This document shows positions 18,414-27,549 of a DNA stretch of 64,000 nt, piece by piece. Origin of the DNA: Microbispora oryzae (lineage in GTDB: Bacteria > Actinomycetota > Actinomycetes > Streptosporangiales > Streptosporangiaceae); assembly GCF_017896165.1 (NCBI RefSeq), contig NZ_JAFCNB010000003.1, positions 124,001-188,000 of the forward strand, written 5' to 3'. The translations under genes and the position numbers were made by a program. A model generated the notes under the pieces. The model was not told where the DNA came from. It did not search any database and saw only the letters and a list, made by a program, of their open reading frames with translations. Position 1 is the first letter of the stretch. Every line of letters starts with the position of its first letter.

Positions 18414-19694
18414 TCAGCGGGACTGGCGCGCGTCCGCGACGTGCCTGATCAGGTCGCTCACCCGCACCACGCCCATGCAGCGGCCCACCTCGTCGACCAC
18501 CACGATGTCGTCGTACACCCGGGCGTTGTCCCGGCCCGCCACCTGCATGGCCGCTATCGCGGGCGTCGTCTTGGGCACCACCTTGGGCTGGTCCGCCAGC
18601 CGCCGCGCCGGTTTCCTGGCGTGCAGCGCGTGGCCGTACGCGCCGGCCATGAACAGCAGGAAGCGGCTGCGGTCCACGCTGCCCTGCGGGCGCTGGTACT
18701 CGTCGACCAGGATGACGCTGGTGATCGAGGGCTCGGCGCTCAGCGCGGCGACCACGTCCTCGGCCGGCGAGTCGGCGGGCAGCGTCACCGCGGGCAGCAG
18801 GAACTCCTGCACGCGGGGTCCGAGCATGGCGCCGGCCGGGGTGGTCTCGGGCACCGGCAGGGGCACGTGGACCCGGCCGTGGCCCTGGGAGGGACGCCAG
18901 TCGAGCGGCGCGAGCAGCGGGCCCTGGGCCAGCCGGATTCCCCAGCTCCGCACGGCGCCCAGCTGCGCCTCGTCGTGCAGCCCCGGCGCCAGGACGTGCG
19001 CGCCGATGCCGCGGGCCAGCCGTACCAGCGACTCGACCACCGCCCCCCGGCGCGGGTCGCGCGGCACGCGCGCGAGCAGGTCACCGGAGAGCACGATCAC
19101 GTACGGCGACGCGTCGGCGAGCATGTCGAGCGGCAGGTGCGCGGTCCCCAGGCCGCCGAAGGCGATGAGATAGCCGGCCGCCCGCAGGCCGTCGACGCCG
19201 GCCAGCAAGGGCCGCCGGTCGGCGGGGGAGACGTCGCCCTCGATCACGAGGATCATCTCGCGGGGGCGGCGGTTGCACACCCGCAGCGCCTCGTGCAGCG
19301 GCGCGAGGCCGGCCGAACCGCGGACGACCGCCGCGGCGGGGATCGGCAGAATCAGCGGCAGCAGGGCCTCCTCGCGGGTCGCCGCGACGACGCCGTTGAC
19401 CGTCCCGGCCGGTCCCGGCTCGCCGGAGCCGGCATCGGCGATCACCTCGACGGCCACCACGCCTCCGGTGTCGAGGTCGACGACCGGGAGGAAGAGGGGG
19501 CCCGAGGGGGCGCCCGGCGATCCCTGCGGGGTGCGGCCGGGACTCCGGGGACCGGTGTCCGGGGCCTGTCCCGGGAAGGCCGGGGCCTGCGGGACGAATC
19601 CCGCGACGGGGTAGTGGCCGGGCGGGGGGCCGTCCGGAGCGGCCGTGGCGAGCGGCGTGGTAAACGGTACCGCCGAGGAGGAGGAGACCGACAC
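18414..19694 (-). CDS. Degenerate EAL domain fused to CBS pair
   Basis: 426-residue cytoplasmic protein. After a Pro-rich N-terminus (about 1-55), an EAL-like domain begins LFLPVVDLDTGGVVAVEVIA, where the metal-binding EAL motif reads EVI, and key downstream acidic motifs are weak, so c-di-GMP hydrolysis is unlikely. The C-terminal ~150 residues resemble a CBS pair (SITSVILVDEYQRPQG, then DDIVVVDEVGRCMGVVRVSD), a possible nucleotide sensor. Start GTG 19694 lacks an SD. Function unknown; binding without catalysis is my inference. Confidence 0.7.
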   Translation of the reverse strand: MSVSSSSAVPFTTPLATAAPDGPPPGHYPVAGFVPQAPAFPGQAPDTGPRSPGRTPQGSPGAPSGPLFLPVVDLDTGGVVAVEVIADAGSGEPGPAGTVNGVVAATREEALLPLILPIPAAAVVRGSAGLAPLHEALRVCNRRPREMILVIEGDVSPADRRPLLAGVDGLRAAGYLIAFGGLGTAHLPLDMLADASPYVIVLSGDLLARVPRDPRRGAVVESLVRLARGIGAHVLAPGLHDEAQLGAVRSWGIRLAQGPLLAPLDWRPSQGHGRVHVPLPVPETTPAGAMLGPRVQEFLLPAVTLPADSPAEDVVAALSAEPSITSVILVDEYQRPQGSVDRSRFLLFMAGAYGHALHARKPARRLADQPKVVPKTTPAIAAMQVAGRDNARVYDDIVVVDEVGRCMGVVRVSDLIRHVADARQSR

Positions 19695-19812
19695 GAATGA
19701 ATTCTGAGCCTAATGAGTCCATGGATCGGTCAATAAGACACGGAATTCACCTACATTTCCCCATGAGTTGTGTGTGGTCCCAGAGATTGTCTGACAGGTA
19801 GTCTGAGCTGCC

Positions 19813-20625
19813 ATGACAGCACGGCCGGCGGCGGGCGGGGGCAGATGGGTCACGGTGGCCCCGGAACGGCTCGCGACATGGATCGCGCGTTTCTCGGAAC
19901 GGCACGGGCCCGTCACCGCGGTCGCCGGCGTCCCGGTCGCCGGAGCGGACGGATGGGAGGCCGTGCGCCTGGAAGGGGCGGACGGAGCGCTGGCCGAGTG
20001 CCGGGTGCCGTTCCCGCCGCTCCGCCTCCCGGCCGCCCGGGTGAACGGCGCCGATCGGCTGGGCGAAGCCGCTCTGGTGGACGGCGCCGATGGCGTGGAC
20101 GGCCGGGTGGCGGCGCTGCTCGCCCACGCGTCCCGGGAGCGGACGGTCGGGGTGCTGCTCGTACGGCTCGGCGGTCACGCGGCCGGCGTGTTCACCGGGG
20201 AACGCCTGGTCGTGTCGAAGGTCGGGTCCCGGCAGGTGCACGGGCGCAGCGCGGCGGGCGGCTGGTCGCAGCAGCGGTTCGCCCGGCGCAGGGACAACCA
20301 GGCGGCGCAGGCGCTGCGCGCGGCGGCCGAGGTCGCCCTCCGGGTGCTGGGCCCACGGGAGGCCGACCTCGACGCGGTGGTGCTCGGCGGGGACAGGCGG
20401 GCGGTCGACGAACTGCGGGAGGACCGGCGCCTGGCGCCGATCCTCGCCCTGGAGACCGGGCCGTTCCTGACCGTCCCCGACCCCGGGTTCGCCGTCCTGC
20501 GGGGGACGCCCTCGATGTTCCGCGCCGTCCGGATCCGCGTCGTGGATCCCGTCATGAATCCTGTCGTGGAGCCCGGTGCCGTGGACCCCGGAGTCGTGGA
20601 TCCCGCCCGGGACGGCGCGGCGTAG
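19813..20625 (+). CDS. acVLRF1-type peptidyl-tRNA hydrolase (Vms1/eRF1-like)
   Basis: 270-residue member of the actinobacterial Vms1-like release-factor group, expected to cleave peptidyl-tRNA on stalled or split ribosomes. The recognisable signature is the loop GGWSQQRFARRRDNQ after KVGSRQVHGRS, with the catalytic-type glutamine in GGWSQ. TAGTCT at 19799-19804, 8 bases before ATG, and no SD suggest a leaderless mRNA. Divergent from the EAL-CBS gene. Family call is from motif memory; the tail after about 240 is Pro/Val-rich. Confidence 0.75.
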   Translation: MTARPAAGGGRWVTVAPERLATWIARFSERHGPVTAVAGVPVAGADGWEAVRLEGADGALAECRVPFPPLRLPAARVNGADRLGEAALVDGADGVDGRVAALLAHASRERTVGVLLVRLGGHAAGVFTGERLVVSKVGSRQVHGRSAAGGWSQQRFARRRDNQAAQALRAAAEVALRVLGPREADLDAVVLGGDRRAVDELREDRRLAPILALETGPFLTVPDPGFAVLRGTPSMFRAVRIRVVDPVMNPVVEPGAVDPGVVDPARDGAA

Positions 20626-20706
20626 GGACCGCCTGGGCCGCCGCGGGAGCGTGGCGACGTCCTTGTCGCCTCGCTCGCGTCCGGTACGGGGATTAGGATG
20701 GCGCAC

Positions 20707-20724
20707 ATGTCCACTCCCGACTGA
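20707..20724 (+). other. Possible leaderless 5-codon leader ORF before ABC-F gene
   Basis: TAGGAT (20694-20699) is a good -10 box; the expected transcript start is at or next to ATG 20707, which encodes MSTPD then TGA. The ABC-F start lies 54 bases further on. Short leader ORFs before ABC-F genes are often attenuators, but no paired hairpins stand out here. Confidence 0.3.
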
Positions 20725-20778
20725 TCGGTCCCTGCGCCGAGTCCCCGCCGTCTCCTCACGGGAGTGTCTTCTCTCATC

Positions 20779-22377
20779 ATGATCACCGCTACTGACATCG
20801 AACTGCGCGCGGGCTCCCGGCTGCTCATCGAGGGCGCCACATTCCGCGTCAACCCCGGCGACAAGATCGGCCTCGTCGGCCGGAACGGCGCGGGGAAGAC
20901 CACGCTGACGAAGGTCCTGGCCGGGGAGGGCATCCCGGCGGCCGGCGGCGTGACGATCGCCGGCAGCGTCGGCTATCTCCCGCAGGATCCGCGCACCGGC
21001 GACCTCTCCGTGCTCGCCCGCGACCGCATCCTGTCGGCCCGGGGGCTGGACGAGGTCCTGCGCGACCTGCGGGCGGCCGAGGTGGGCATGGCCTCCGACG
21101 ACCAGCGGGTGCGCGACCGGGCCGTCCGGGCGTACGGACGCCTGGAAGACCGTCTCCACGTGCTGGGCGGCTACGCGGCGGAGTCGGAGGCGGCGTCCAT
21201 CGCGTCGAGCCTCGGCCTGGCGGACCGGGTCATCGGACAGCCGCTGGAGACCCTCTCGGGCGGCCAGCGCAGACGGGTCGAGCTGGCCAGGATTCTCTTC
21301 AGCGGGGCCGAGACTCTCCTGCTTGACGAGCCGACAAACCACCTCGATGCAGACTCAATCGGCTGGCTTCGTGATTTTTTGCGCTCACACCAGGGCGGCT
21401 TGGTGATCATCAGCCACGACGTCAACCTTCTTGAAGCGACGGTAAACCGGGTCCTGCACCTCGACGCGAACCGGTGCGTGATCGACACCTACAACGTCGG
21501 CTGGAAGGCCTACCTGGCGCAGCGGGAGACCGACGAGAAGCGCAGGAAGCGGGAGCGGGCCAACGCCGAGCGTCAGGCGTCCGCGCTGCTGTCGCAGGCC
21601 GACCGCATGCGGGCCAAGGCCACCAAGGCCAAGGCCGCGCAGGACATGGAGCGCCGGGCCAAGCGCCTGCTGGGCGGGCTGGAGGGTGAGCGCCGCAGCG
21701 ACCGGGTCGCCAAGCTGCGCTTCCCCGATCCGGCCCCCTGCGGCAGGACGCCGCTCACCGCGCACGGCCTGTCCAAGTCGTACGGCTCGCTCGAGGTGTT
21801 CACCGACGTCGACGCGGCCGTCGACAGGGGCTCGCGGATCGTGATCCTCGGCCTGAACGGCGCGGGGAAGACCACCCTGCTGCGGCTGCTCGGCGGCATC
21901 GAGACGCCCGACACGGGGGAGGTCAGGGCCGGCCACGGGCTGAAGCTCGGCTACTACGCGCAGGAGCACGAGACCCTCGACGCCGGGCGCACCGTGCTGG
22001 AGAACATGCGCTCGGCCGGACCCGATCTGGCCGACGTCGACCTGCGCAAGGTCCTCGGCTCGTTCCTCTTCTCCGGCGACGACGTGGACAAGCCCGCGGG
22101 CGTCCTGTCCGGCGGCGAGAAGACCCGCCTCGCCCTCGCGACGCTGGTGCTGTCGAGCGCCAACGTGCTGCTCCTCGACGAGCCCACCAACAACCTCGAT
22201 CCGGCCTCCAGAGACCAGGTGCTGTCGGCCCTCGGCTCCTACACGGGGGCGATTGTGCTGGTCACACACGATGAGGGTGCCGTAGAGGCCCTCCGGCCGG
22301 ATAGGGTGATTCTGTTGCCAGACGGAGTAGAAGACGCATGGAGCGACGAATTTTCCGATCTTGTGGCACTCGCCTGA
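20779..22377 (+). CDS. ABC-F family ribosome-associated ATPase
   Basis: Soluble protein of 532 residues with two ABC domains: Walker A GRNGAGKTT and GLNGAGKTT, signatures LSGGQRRR and LSGGEKTR, joined by a charged linker (about 235-330) rich in Lys, Arg and Glu. No membrane segments, as for translation factors of the EttA/ABC-F group. ATG 20779 (MITATDIEL) is preferred to GTG 20764. Probably housekeeping, but resistance members look alike. Confidence 0.9.
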   Translation: MITATDIELRAGSRLLIEGATFRVNPGDKIGLVGRNGAGKTTLTKVLAGEGIPAAGGVTIAGSVGYLPQDPRTGDLSVLARDRILSARGLDEVLRDLRAAEVGMASDDQRVRDRAVRAYGRLEDRLHVLGGYAAESEAASIASSLGLADRVIGQPLETLSGGQRRRVELARILFSGAETLLLDEPTNHLDADSIGWLRDFLRSHQGGLVIISHDVNLLEATVNRVLHLDANRCVIDTYNVGWKAYLAQRETDEKRRKRERANAERQASALLSQADRMRAKATKAKAAQDMERRAKRLLGGLEGERRSDRVAKLRFPDPAPCGRTPLTAHGLSKSYGSLEVFTDVDAAVDRGSRIVILGLNGAGKTTLLRLLGGIETPDTGEVRAGHGLKLGYYAQEHETLDAGRTVLENMRSAGPDLADVDLRKVLGSFLFSGDDVDKPAGVLSGGEKTRLALATLVLSSANVLLLDEPTNNLDPASRDQVLSALGSYTGAIVLVTHDEGAVEALRPDRVILLPDGVEDAWSDEFSDLVALA

Positions 22378-22492
22378 TCTTAATTTGAGCGGGTAGGGAT
22401 CTTTTCCCGCGGAGTAGGTAGCCGATCCCGTCGAAATGACTGATCATGGGCTGAAGTAACGCTGCGGAAGTCTGGCACTACAGGAGGTACTC

Positions 22493-22708
22493 GTGGCCGA
22501 GACTCTCAAGAAGGGCACCCGGGTGACCGGGGCCGACCGCGAAAAGCTGGCCAGTGATCTCAAGAAGCGCTATTCCGCGGGTGAGAGTATCCGCGCTCTG
22601 GCTGCTTCTACCGGCCGGTCATACGGGTTCATCCACCGCATCCTGAGCGAGTCCGGAGTGACTCTGCGTGGGCGTGGCGGGGCGACCCGCGGCAAGTCCA
22701 AGCGCTAG
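22493..22708 (+). CDS. Small conserved helix-turn-helix protein
   Basis: 71 residues, basic. Central HTH-like segment SAGESIRALAASTGRSYGFI followed by HRILSESGVTLRGRGG and a basic tail. A strong SD (AGGAGGT, 22482-22488) sets the GTG start. Conserved in actinomycetes as a short HTH protein of unknown target, commonly near this ABC-F gene in my recollection. Confidence 0.85.
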   Translation: MAETLKKGTRVTGADREKLASDLKKRYSAGESIRALAASTGRSYGFIHRILSESGVTLRGRGGATRGKSKR

Positions 22709-22904
22709 GAATCCGCCTCACGACGCGTGACCGCAGCCGCTCGTTCCCGCTGGAGGAGTGGTCGCGACCCGGATGCCAGAACGATGTTCGGTAGGCTCGG
22801 GCCCGACCGCGGACGAGAGGAGCGCGGCCCCTGGCACGGGCGGTGCGCCGCACCGGACCGGCCGTGCGAGGCCATCGGCTCCGACGAGGGCAGGAACGAC
22901 AGGC

Positions 22905-23646
22905 ATGGCGGAAACGGCACAAGGGGGGAACGGGGAGCACGTCGCAGCGGCGGGTGACCCGTACACGGAGACGATCTCGGCGGCCGCGCCGGCCGAGGTC
23001 GGAGTGCGCTTCGAGGTGGACGGCGAGATCGCGACGATAACTCTTGACCGGCCGGGCAGACACAACGCTCAGACGTTGGCGACCTGGTCGGCACTGGCCC
23101 GGATCGGGGAGGACCTCCCGGACCAGGTGCGCGTCGTCGTGGTCCGAGGCGAGGGGCCGTCCTTCTCAGCCGGCGGTCGCCGCCCTCGACGACGGGGCGC
23201 TCGAACGGCGTGTCGCCGAGTTCCAGCAGGGCTTCCTGTGGCTGCGCAGGCCAGACATCGTGTCGATCGCGGCCGTCCAGGGCCACGCGATCGGCGCGGG
23301 ATTCCAACTGGCGCTCGCCTGCGACCTTCGGGTGGTCGCGGACGACGTGATGTTCTGCATGAAGGAGCCCGCTCTGGGCCTGGTGCCCGACCTGACGGGG
23401 ACCAAGCCGCTGGTCGACATCGTCGGCGTCTCCCGTGCCATCGAGCTGTGCCTGACGGCGCGGACGGTGGGCGCGGCGGAGGCCGTGCGCGATCTCGCGT
23501 CGGCGCTGCTGGCGACCGACCGGGCCGCGGCGACGGCGACCAAGAGACTCCTGCAGGGCGCGCCCGGCCGGACTCTGGCGGAGCAGGCCGCCGCCGAACG
23601 GGCCGAACAGGTGGTACGGATCCGGGCGCTGTTCGCCCGGAGCTGA
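22905..23646 (+). pseudogene. Enoyl-CoA hydratase/isomerase gene broken by a frameshift
   Basis: Starts at ATG 22905 and matches the crotonase family through VVVRGEGPSFSAG (to about 23173). The frame then changes by +1 and continues as AVAALDDGALERRVAEFQQ and the oxyanion-hole segment IVSIAAVQGHAIGAGFQLAL to the stop at 23646. The usual DR-rich loop after FSAG is missing, and a second, in-frame gap of about 20 residues seems to fall between TVGAAEA and VRDLASALL. Either a decaying gene or a sequence error in GC-rich DNA; intact coding downstream suggests the event is recent or artefactual. Confidence 0.75.
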
Positions 23647-23671
23647 GGGAGGAATCGGAGACCTCCTGCCG

Positions 23672-25621
23672 ATGCTGGACCGGTGGGAGGATATGCGGGT
23701 TATGGCAAATATGGGCGGGGGTTACGGCCCCCAGATGATGCGGTCGTTACGGCGTGACAGCTCCGTCACCAAGGAGAGGCTGGCGCCGGGCACCGTGCGG
23801 CGCATCGCCCGCTACGCCGGTCCCTTCCGGCGCCAGATCGTGGGATTCCTCGCGCTCGTCGTCGTCGACGCCGCCATCGTGATCGCCAATCCGCTGCTGA
23901 TCAGGTCGATCATCAACGACGGCATCATGCCGAGGCGGAGCGACGTCGTCCTGGGGCTGGCGCTGGCGATCGCCGGGCTGTCCCTGGTCGACGCCCTGTT
24001 CGGACTGCTCCAGCGCTGGTACTCCGCCCGAATCGGCGAGGGCCTGATCTACAACCTCCGCACCGAGGTGTTCGACCACGTCCAGCGCATGCCGGTGGCG
24101 TTCTTCATGCGGGCGCAGACGGGCGCGCTCGTCTCCCGGCTCAACACCGACGTGATCGGGGCGCAGCGCGCCCTCACGAGCACCCTGTCGTCCGTGGTCT
24201 CCAACGTGGTGAGCCTGGTCATGGTGCTCGTCGCCATGCTCGTCCTGTCGTGGCAGATCACCCTCGTGGCGCTGGTCCTGCTGCCGGTCTTCATCCTCCC
24301 GGCCAAGTGGGTGGGGCGCCGCATGTCGGCGATCACGCGGGAGCAGATGCAGCTCGACGCCGAGATGAGCTCGGTCATGACCGAGCGGTTCAACGTGGCG
24401 GGCGCCATGGTCGCCAAGCTGTACGGCAGGCCCGACGAGGAGGCGCACCACTTCGGTGAGCGCGCCGGGCGGGTGCGCGACGTCGGCGTGACAGTGGCGA
24501 TGTACGGCGCGGTCTTCCGGATCGCGCTCGGCCTGGTCGCCGCGCTGGCGACCGCGCTCGTCTACGGGTTCGGCGGCGAGCTCGCCGTCTCCGGGGCGTT
24601 CGCCCTCGGCACCCTGGTCGCGCTCTCGTCGCTGCTGCTGCGCCTGTACGGCCCGCTGACCAGCCTCTCCAACGTCCACGTGGACGTGATGACGGCGCTG
24701 GTCAGCTTCGACCGGGTCTTCGAGGTGCTCGATCTCAAGCCGATGGTGGCCGAGCGGCCCGGCGCCGAGCCCATCCCCGACGGGCCGGTGACCGTCGAGT
24801 TCGACGCCGTGCGGTTCCGCTACCCGGCGGCGTCGGACGTCTCGCTGGCGTCCCTCGAATCGGTGGCACGCCCGGACACCGGGCCCTCGCAGGAGGTTCT
24901 CAAGGAGGTGTCGTTCGTGGCCCGCCCCGGGGAGATGGTGGCGCTGGTCGGCCACTCCGGCGCGGGCAAGACCACGATCACCTCCCTGGCCTCCCGGCTG
25001 TACGACGTCGACGAGGGAGCGGTCAGGATCAACGGCCTCGACGTGCGCGACGCCACCCTAGACAGCATCAGGGACACCGTCGGCGTGGTCACCCAGGACG
25101 CCCACCTGTTCCACGACACGATCGGCAGCAACCTCAGGTACGCCAGGCCCGAGGCCACCGACGAGGAGATCTGGGACGCCCTGCGCGCCGCCCAGATCGC
25201 CGACCTCGTCAAGAACCTCCCCGAAGAGCTGGAGACGGTCGTCGGCGACCGCGGCTACCGCCTGTCCGGCGGCGAGAAGCAGCGGATGGCGCTGGCCCGG
25301 CTGCTGCTCAAGGCGCCCAGGGTCGTCGTGCTGGACGAGGCCACCGCCCACCTCGACTCGGAGTCCGAGGCCGCGGTGCAGCAGGCCCTGAAGACCGCCC
25401 TGCGCGGACGGACCTCCCTGGTGATCGCCCACCGGCTGTCGACCATCCGCGAGGCCGACAAGATCCTTGTGGTCGAGGACGGCCGGGTGGTGGAGACCGG
25501 CCGCCACGAGGACCTGCTGAACCTGGGCGGGGCCTACGCCGAGCTCTACCGGACCCAGTTCAGCGACGGCTCGTCGCCGGCCGCCCCGGCCGCCCAGGTC
25601 AGCGGTAGCCCAGGCGACTGA
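23672..25621 (+). CDS. ABC exporter with fused membrane and ATPase domains
   Basis: Half-size MsbA/MDR-like exporter, 649 residues. Six membrane segments in about 50-340, beginning IVGFLALVVVDAAIVIANPL, then an ATPase with Walker A GHSGAGKTT, signature LSGGEKQR and Walker B VVVLDEATAHLD. An insert of about 25 residues precedes the ATPase strand EVLKEVSFVARPGEM. Starts at 23693 or 23702 (MANMGGGYGP) are also possible. The 3' end overlaps the convergent sulfotransferase gene by 23 bases. Substrate unknown. Confidence 0.92.
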   Translation: MLDRWEDMRVMANMGGGYGPQMMRSLRRDSSVTKERLAPGTVRRIARYAGPFRRQIVGFLALVVVDAAIVIANPLLIRSIINDGIMPRRSDVVLGLALAIAGLSLVDALFGLLQRWYSARIGEGLIYNLRTEVFDHVQRMPVAFFMRAQTGALVSRLNTDVIGAQRALTSTLSSVVSNVVSLVMVLVAMLVLSWQITLVALVLLPVFILPAKWVGRRMSAITREQMQLDAEMSSVMTERFNVAGAMVAKLYGRPDEEAHHFGERAGRVRDVGVTVAMYGAVFRIALGLVAALATALVYGFGGELAVSGAFALGTLVALSSLLLRLYGPLTSLSNVHVDVMTALVSFDRVFEVLDLKPMVAERPGAEPIPDGPVTVEFDAVRFRYPAASDVSLASLESVARPDTGPSQEVLKEVSFVARPGEMVALVGHSGAGKTTITSLASRLYDVDEGAVRINGLDVRDATLDSIRDTVGVVTQDAHLFHDTIGSNLRYARPEATDEEIWDALRAAQIADLVKNLPEELETVVGDRGYRLSGGEKQRMALARLLLKAPRVVVLDEATAHLDSESEAAVQQALKTALRGRTSLVIAHRLSTIREADKILVVEDGRVVETGRHEDLLNLGGAYAELYRTQFSDGSSPAAPAAQVSGSPGD

Positions 25622-26477
25622 GCTCGTCGCGGCCCACCCGCGCGACGAGGTCGGCGTCGGCGGCCGACAGCCGCTTGCGCCAGCCGCCGGGCTTCGACGC
25701 CGCCGTGCCGTACAGGGCGATGGTGGACACCCTGGTCTCCAGGAAGTCCGACACCGCGCCGATGGCGTCGCCCGGAGAGGTCAGCACGTCCTCGTACCGG
25801 AGGGTGAGGAGCTGCTCGGGGGGCAGCTCATGGCGCAACGCCGCGCTGAGCCGGACCGCGCCGCGCCACCGCAGGGCGCACTTGCCCGCGGCCGGCATCG
25901 CGTTCCACCGCTCCCGGTGCTCGGCGGCCCGCACCCCGAGGAACGGGTTGGGGAACTCGGCGTCCTCGCTCAGCATGTGGGGCTTGAACCACCGCATGCA
26001 GGCCGGGTCGGCCAGCATGTCGGCCACCACGTCCCGGCCGTCCCTGATGATCTGGATCAGCCGGGCGTCGGGGAAGGCCTGCAGCAGGATCGGAGCGCTG
26101 TAGAGCAGGTCGGGGCTGGCGTCGCCGAACCGGGACAGCGTGCCCGGGCCCACGCACGGCCCCGAGCCGACGATGCCGCCCGCCTCCCGGCAGACCGCGG
26201 CGCACTCGGCGCAGGCCCCGGGGACGATCTGCCACGCCTCCGCCAGGACGTCCCGCAGGACGCTCGGCGCCCCGCCGCTGCGGGCGATGGAGGGCCGCCG
26301 CGCGAACGCGTACACGACCCGGGCGACCGACGCGCGTCCCATGGTCATGTGAAGGCCGGGCGAGCGCTTGAGGGCACGGCCGAGGAGGTCCGCGCCGGAA
26401 TGCGGGGCGCCGATCACGAAGACCGGCCGGCGGACCTTGACACCGTTGACCACGAGTATGTGCGTCGGAGGTCGCAT
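25599..26477 (-). CDS. Sulfotransferase family protein
   Basis: 292-residue PAPS-dependent sulfotransferase-like enzyme. The 5'-phosphosulfate loop reads VFVIGAPHSGADLLGRALK and the 3'-phosphate motif region is LIQIIRDGRDVVADML. Start ATG 26477 (MRPPTHILVV) is chosen because the frame upstream overlaps the divergent gene's start. Acceptor unknown. Confidence 0.85.
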   Translation of the reverse strand: MRPPTHILVVNGVKVRRPVFVIGAPHSGADLLGRALKRSPGLHMTMGRASVARVVYAFARRPSIARSGGAPSVLRDVLAEAWQIVPGACAECAAVCREAGGIVGSGPCVGPGTLSRFGDASPDLLYSAPILLQAFPDARLIQIIRDGRDVVADMLADPACMRWFKPHMLSEDAEFPNPFLGVRAAEHRERWNAMPAAGKCALRWRGAVRLSAALRHELPPEQLLTLRYEDVLTSPGDAIGAVSDFLETRVSTIALYGTAASKPGGWRKRLSAADADLVARVGRDELSRLGYR

Positions 26478-26508
26478 AGGTACGGCTAAGTCTGACACCC
26501 TTTGGGGG

Positions 26509-27504
26509 GTGAGTGAGCGCATCCCGGGCGGGGCGGGCGATGACGCCTCCGTAACGTTCCCAGGCGGGCCGCCGGCGGCGGGCCCCCACACGCCACGCGT
26601 GCCGCGACGGCTGCGGCCCGGCGACCGGGTCGCGCTGGTCGCGCCATCGGGCCCGGTCGATCCCGAACGGCTGGAGCGCGGCGTGGCCGTCCTCGGCGAT
26701 CTGGGCCTGGAGGTGGTGCTCGGCTCCGCCGTACTGGCCGGAGAAGGCTACCTCGCGGGACCGGACGCCGCCCGCGCCGCCGACCTGCAGGAGGCGTGGT
26801 GCGACCCCTCGGTGGCCGCGGTCCTGTGCGTCCGGGGCGGATACGGCGCCACGCGGCTGCTCGGGCTGCTCGACTGGGACGCGATGGCCCGCGCCGAGCC
26901 GAAGGTCCTGCTCGGCTCCAGCGACATCACCGCGCTGCACCGCTCCTTCGCCACCCGGCTCGGCGTGGCCACCCTCTTCGGCCCGATGCCGGCGTCCGCG
27001 ACGATCAGCGACCCCGAGGGCCCGGAGCCGGTCACGTTCACCCATCTGCGCGCGGCGCTGTTCGAAGGAGGCACGCCCGGTTCGGTCACCGGCGACGCCG
27101 TCCTCGTGCCCGGCCGGGCGGAGGGCCCCGTCACGGGGGGTAACCTGTCCCTGCTCGCCGCCCTCTGCGGCACGCCCGACGCCCTGCGCGGGGAGGGGCG
27201 GATCGTGCTGCTCGAGGACATCGACGAGGCGCCGTACCGGATCGACCGGATGGTGACGCAGCTGCTGCAGGCGGGGTGTCTCGACGGCGTCCGGGGCCTG
27301 GTCCTGGGATCCTGGGTGAACTGCGGCGACCCTCTGCCGGTGCTCGCGGAGCGGCTGACGCCGCTGGGCGTGCCGATCATCGCCGGTCTCCCGATCGGAC
27401 ACGGATCACCACAGTTCTGTGTGTGGATGGAGGCTGTTGGTGTGATTGATGCGAAATCGTGTTCTCTGTCGGGCATGTTCCGCAACCCTGACGAGGCACC
27501 CTGA
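26509..27504 (+). CDS. LD-carboxypeptidase (peptidase family S66)
   Basis: Serine peptidase that trims the terminal D-Ala from muropeptide tetrapeptides, or a MccF-like relative. 331 residues. VLCVRGGYGATRLL, then the nucleophile region LLGSSDITALH, the LLEDIDEAPYRIDRM segment and the His in GLPIGHGSPQF follow the S66 order. GTG 26509 follows a GGGGGG SD-like run. No signal peptide, so it acts in the cytoplasm on recycled wall peptides (inference). Confidence 0.88.
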   Translation: MSERIPGGAGDDASVTFPGGPPAAGPHTPRVPRRLRPGDRVALVAPSGPVDPERLERGVAVLGDLGLEVVLGSAVLAGEGYLAGPDAARAADLQEAWCDPSVAAVLCVRGGYGATRLLGLLDWDAMARAEPKVLLGSSDITALHRSFATRLGVATLFGPMPASATISDPEGPEPVTFTHLRAALFEGGTPGSVTGDAVLVPGRAEGPVTGGNLSLLAALCGTPDALRGEGRIVLLEDIDEAPYRIDRMVTQLLQAGCLDGVRGLVLGSWVNCGDPLPVLAERLTPLGVPIIAGLPIGHGSPQFCVWMEAVGVIDAKSCSLSGMFRNPDEAP

Positions 27505-27549
27505 AACGCGGCCCCGGAACGGACCGGGCGGCGGTGGAGGGATGGTGCA

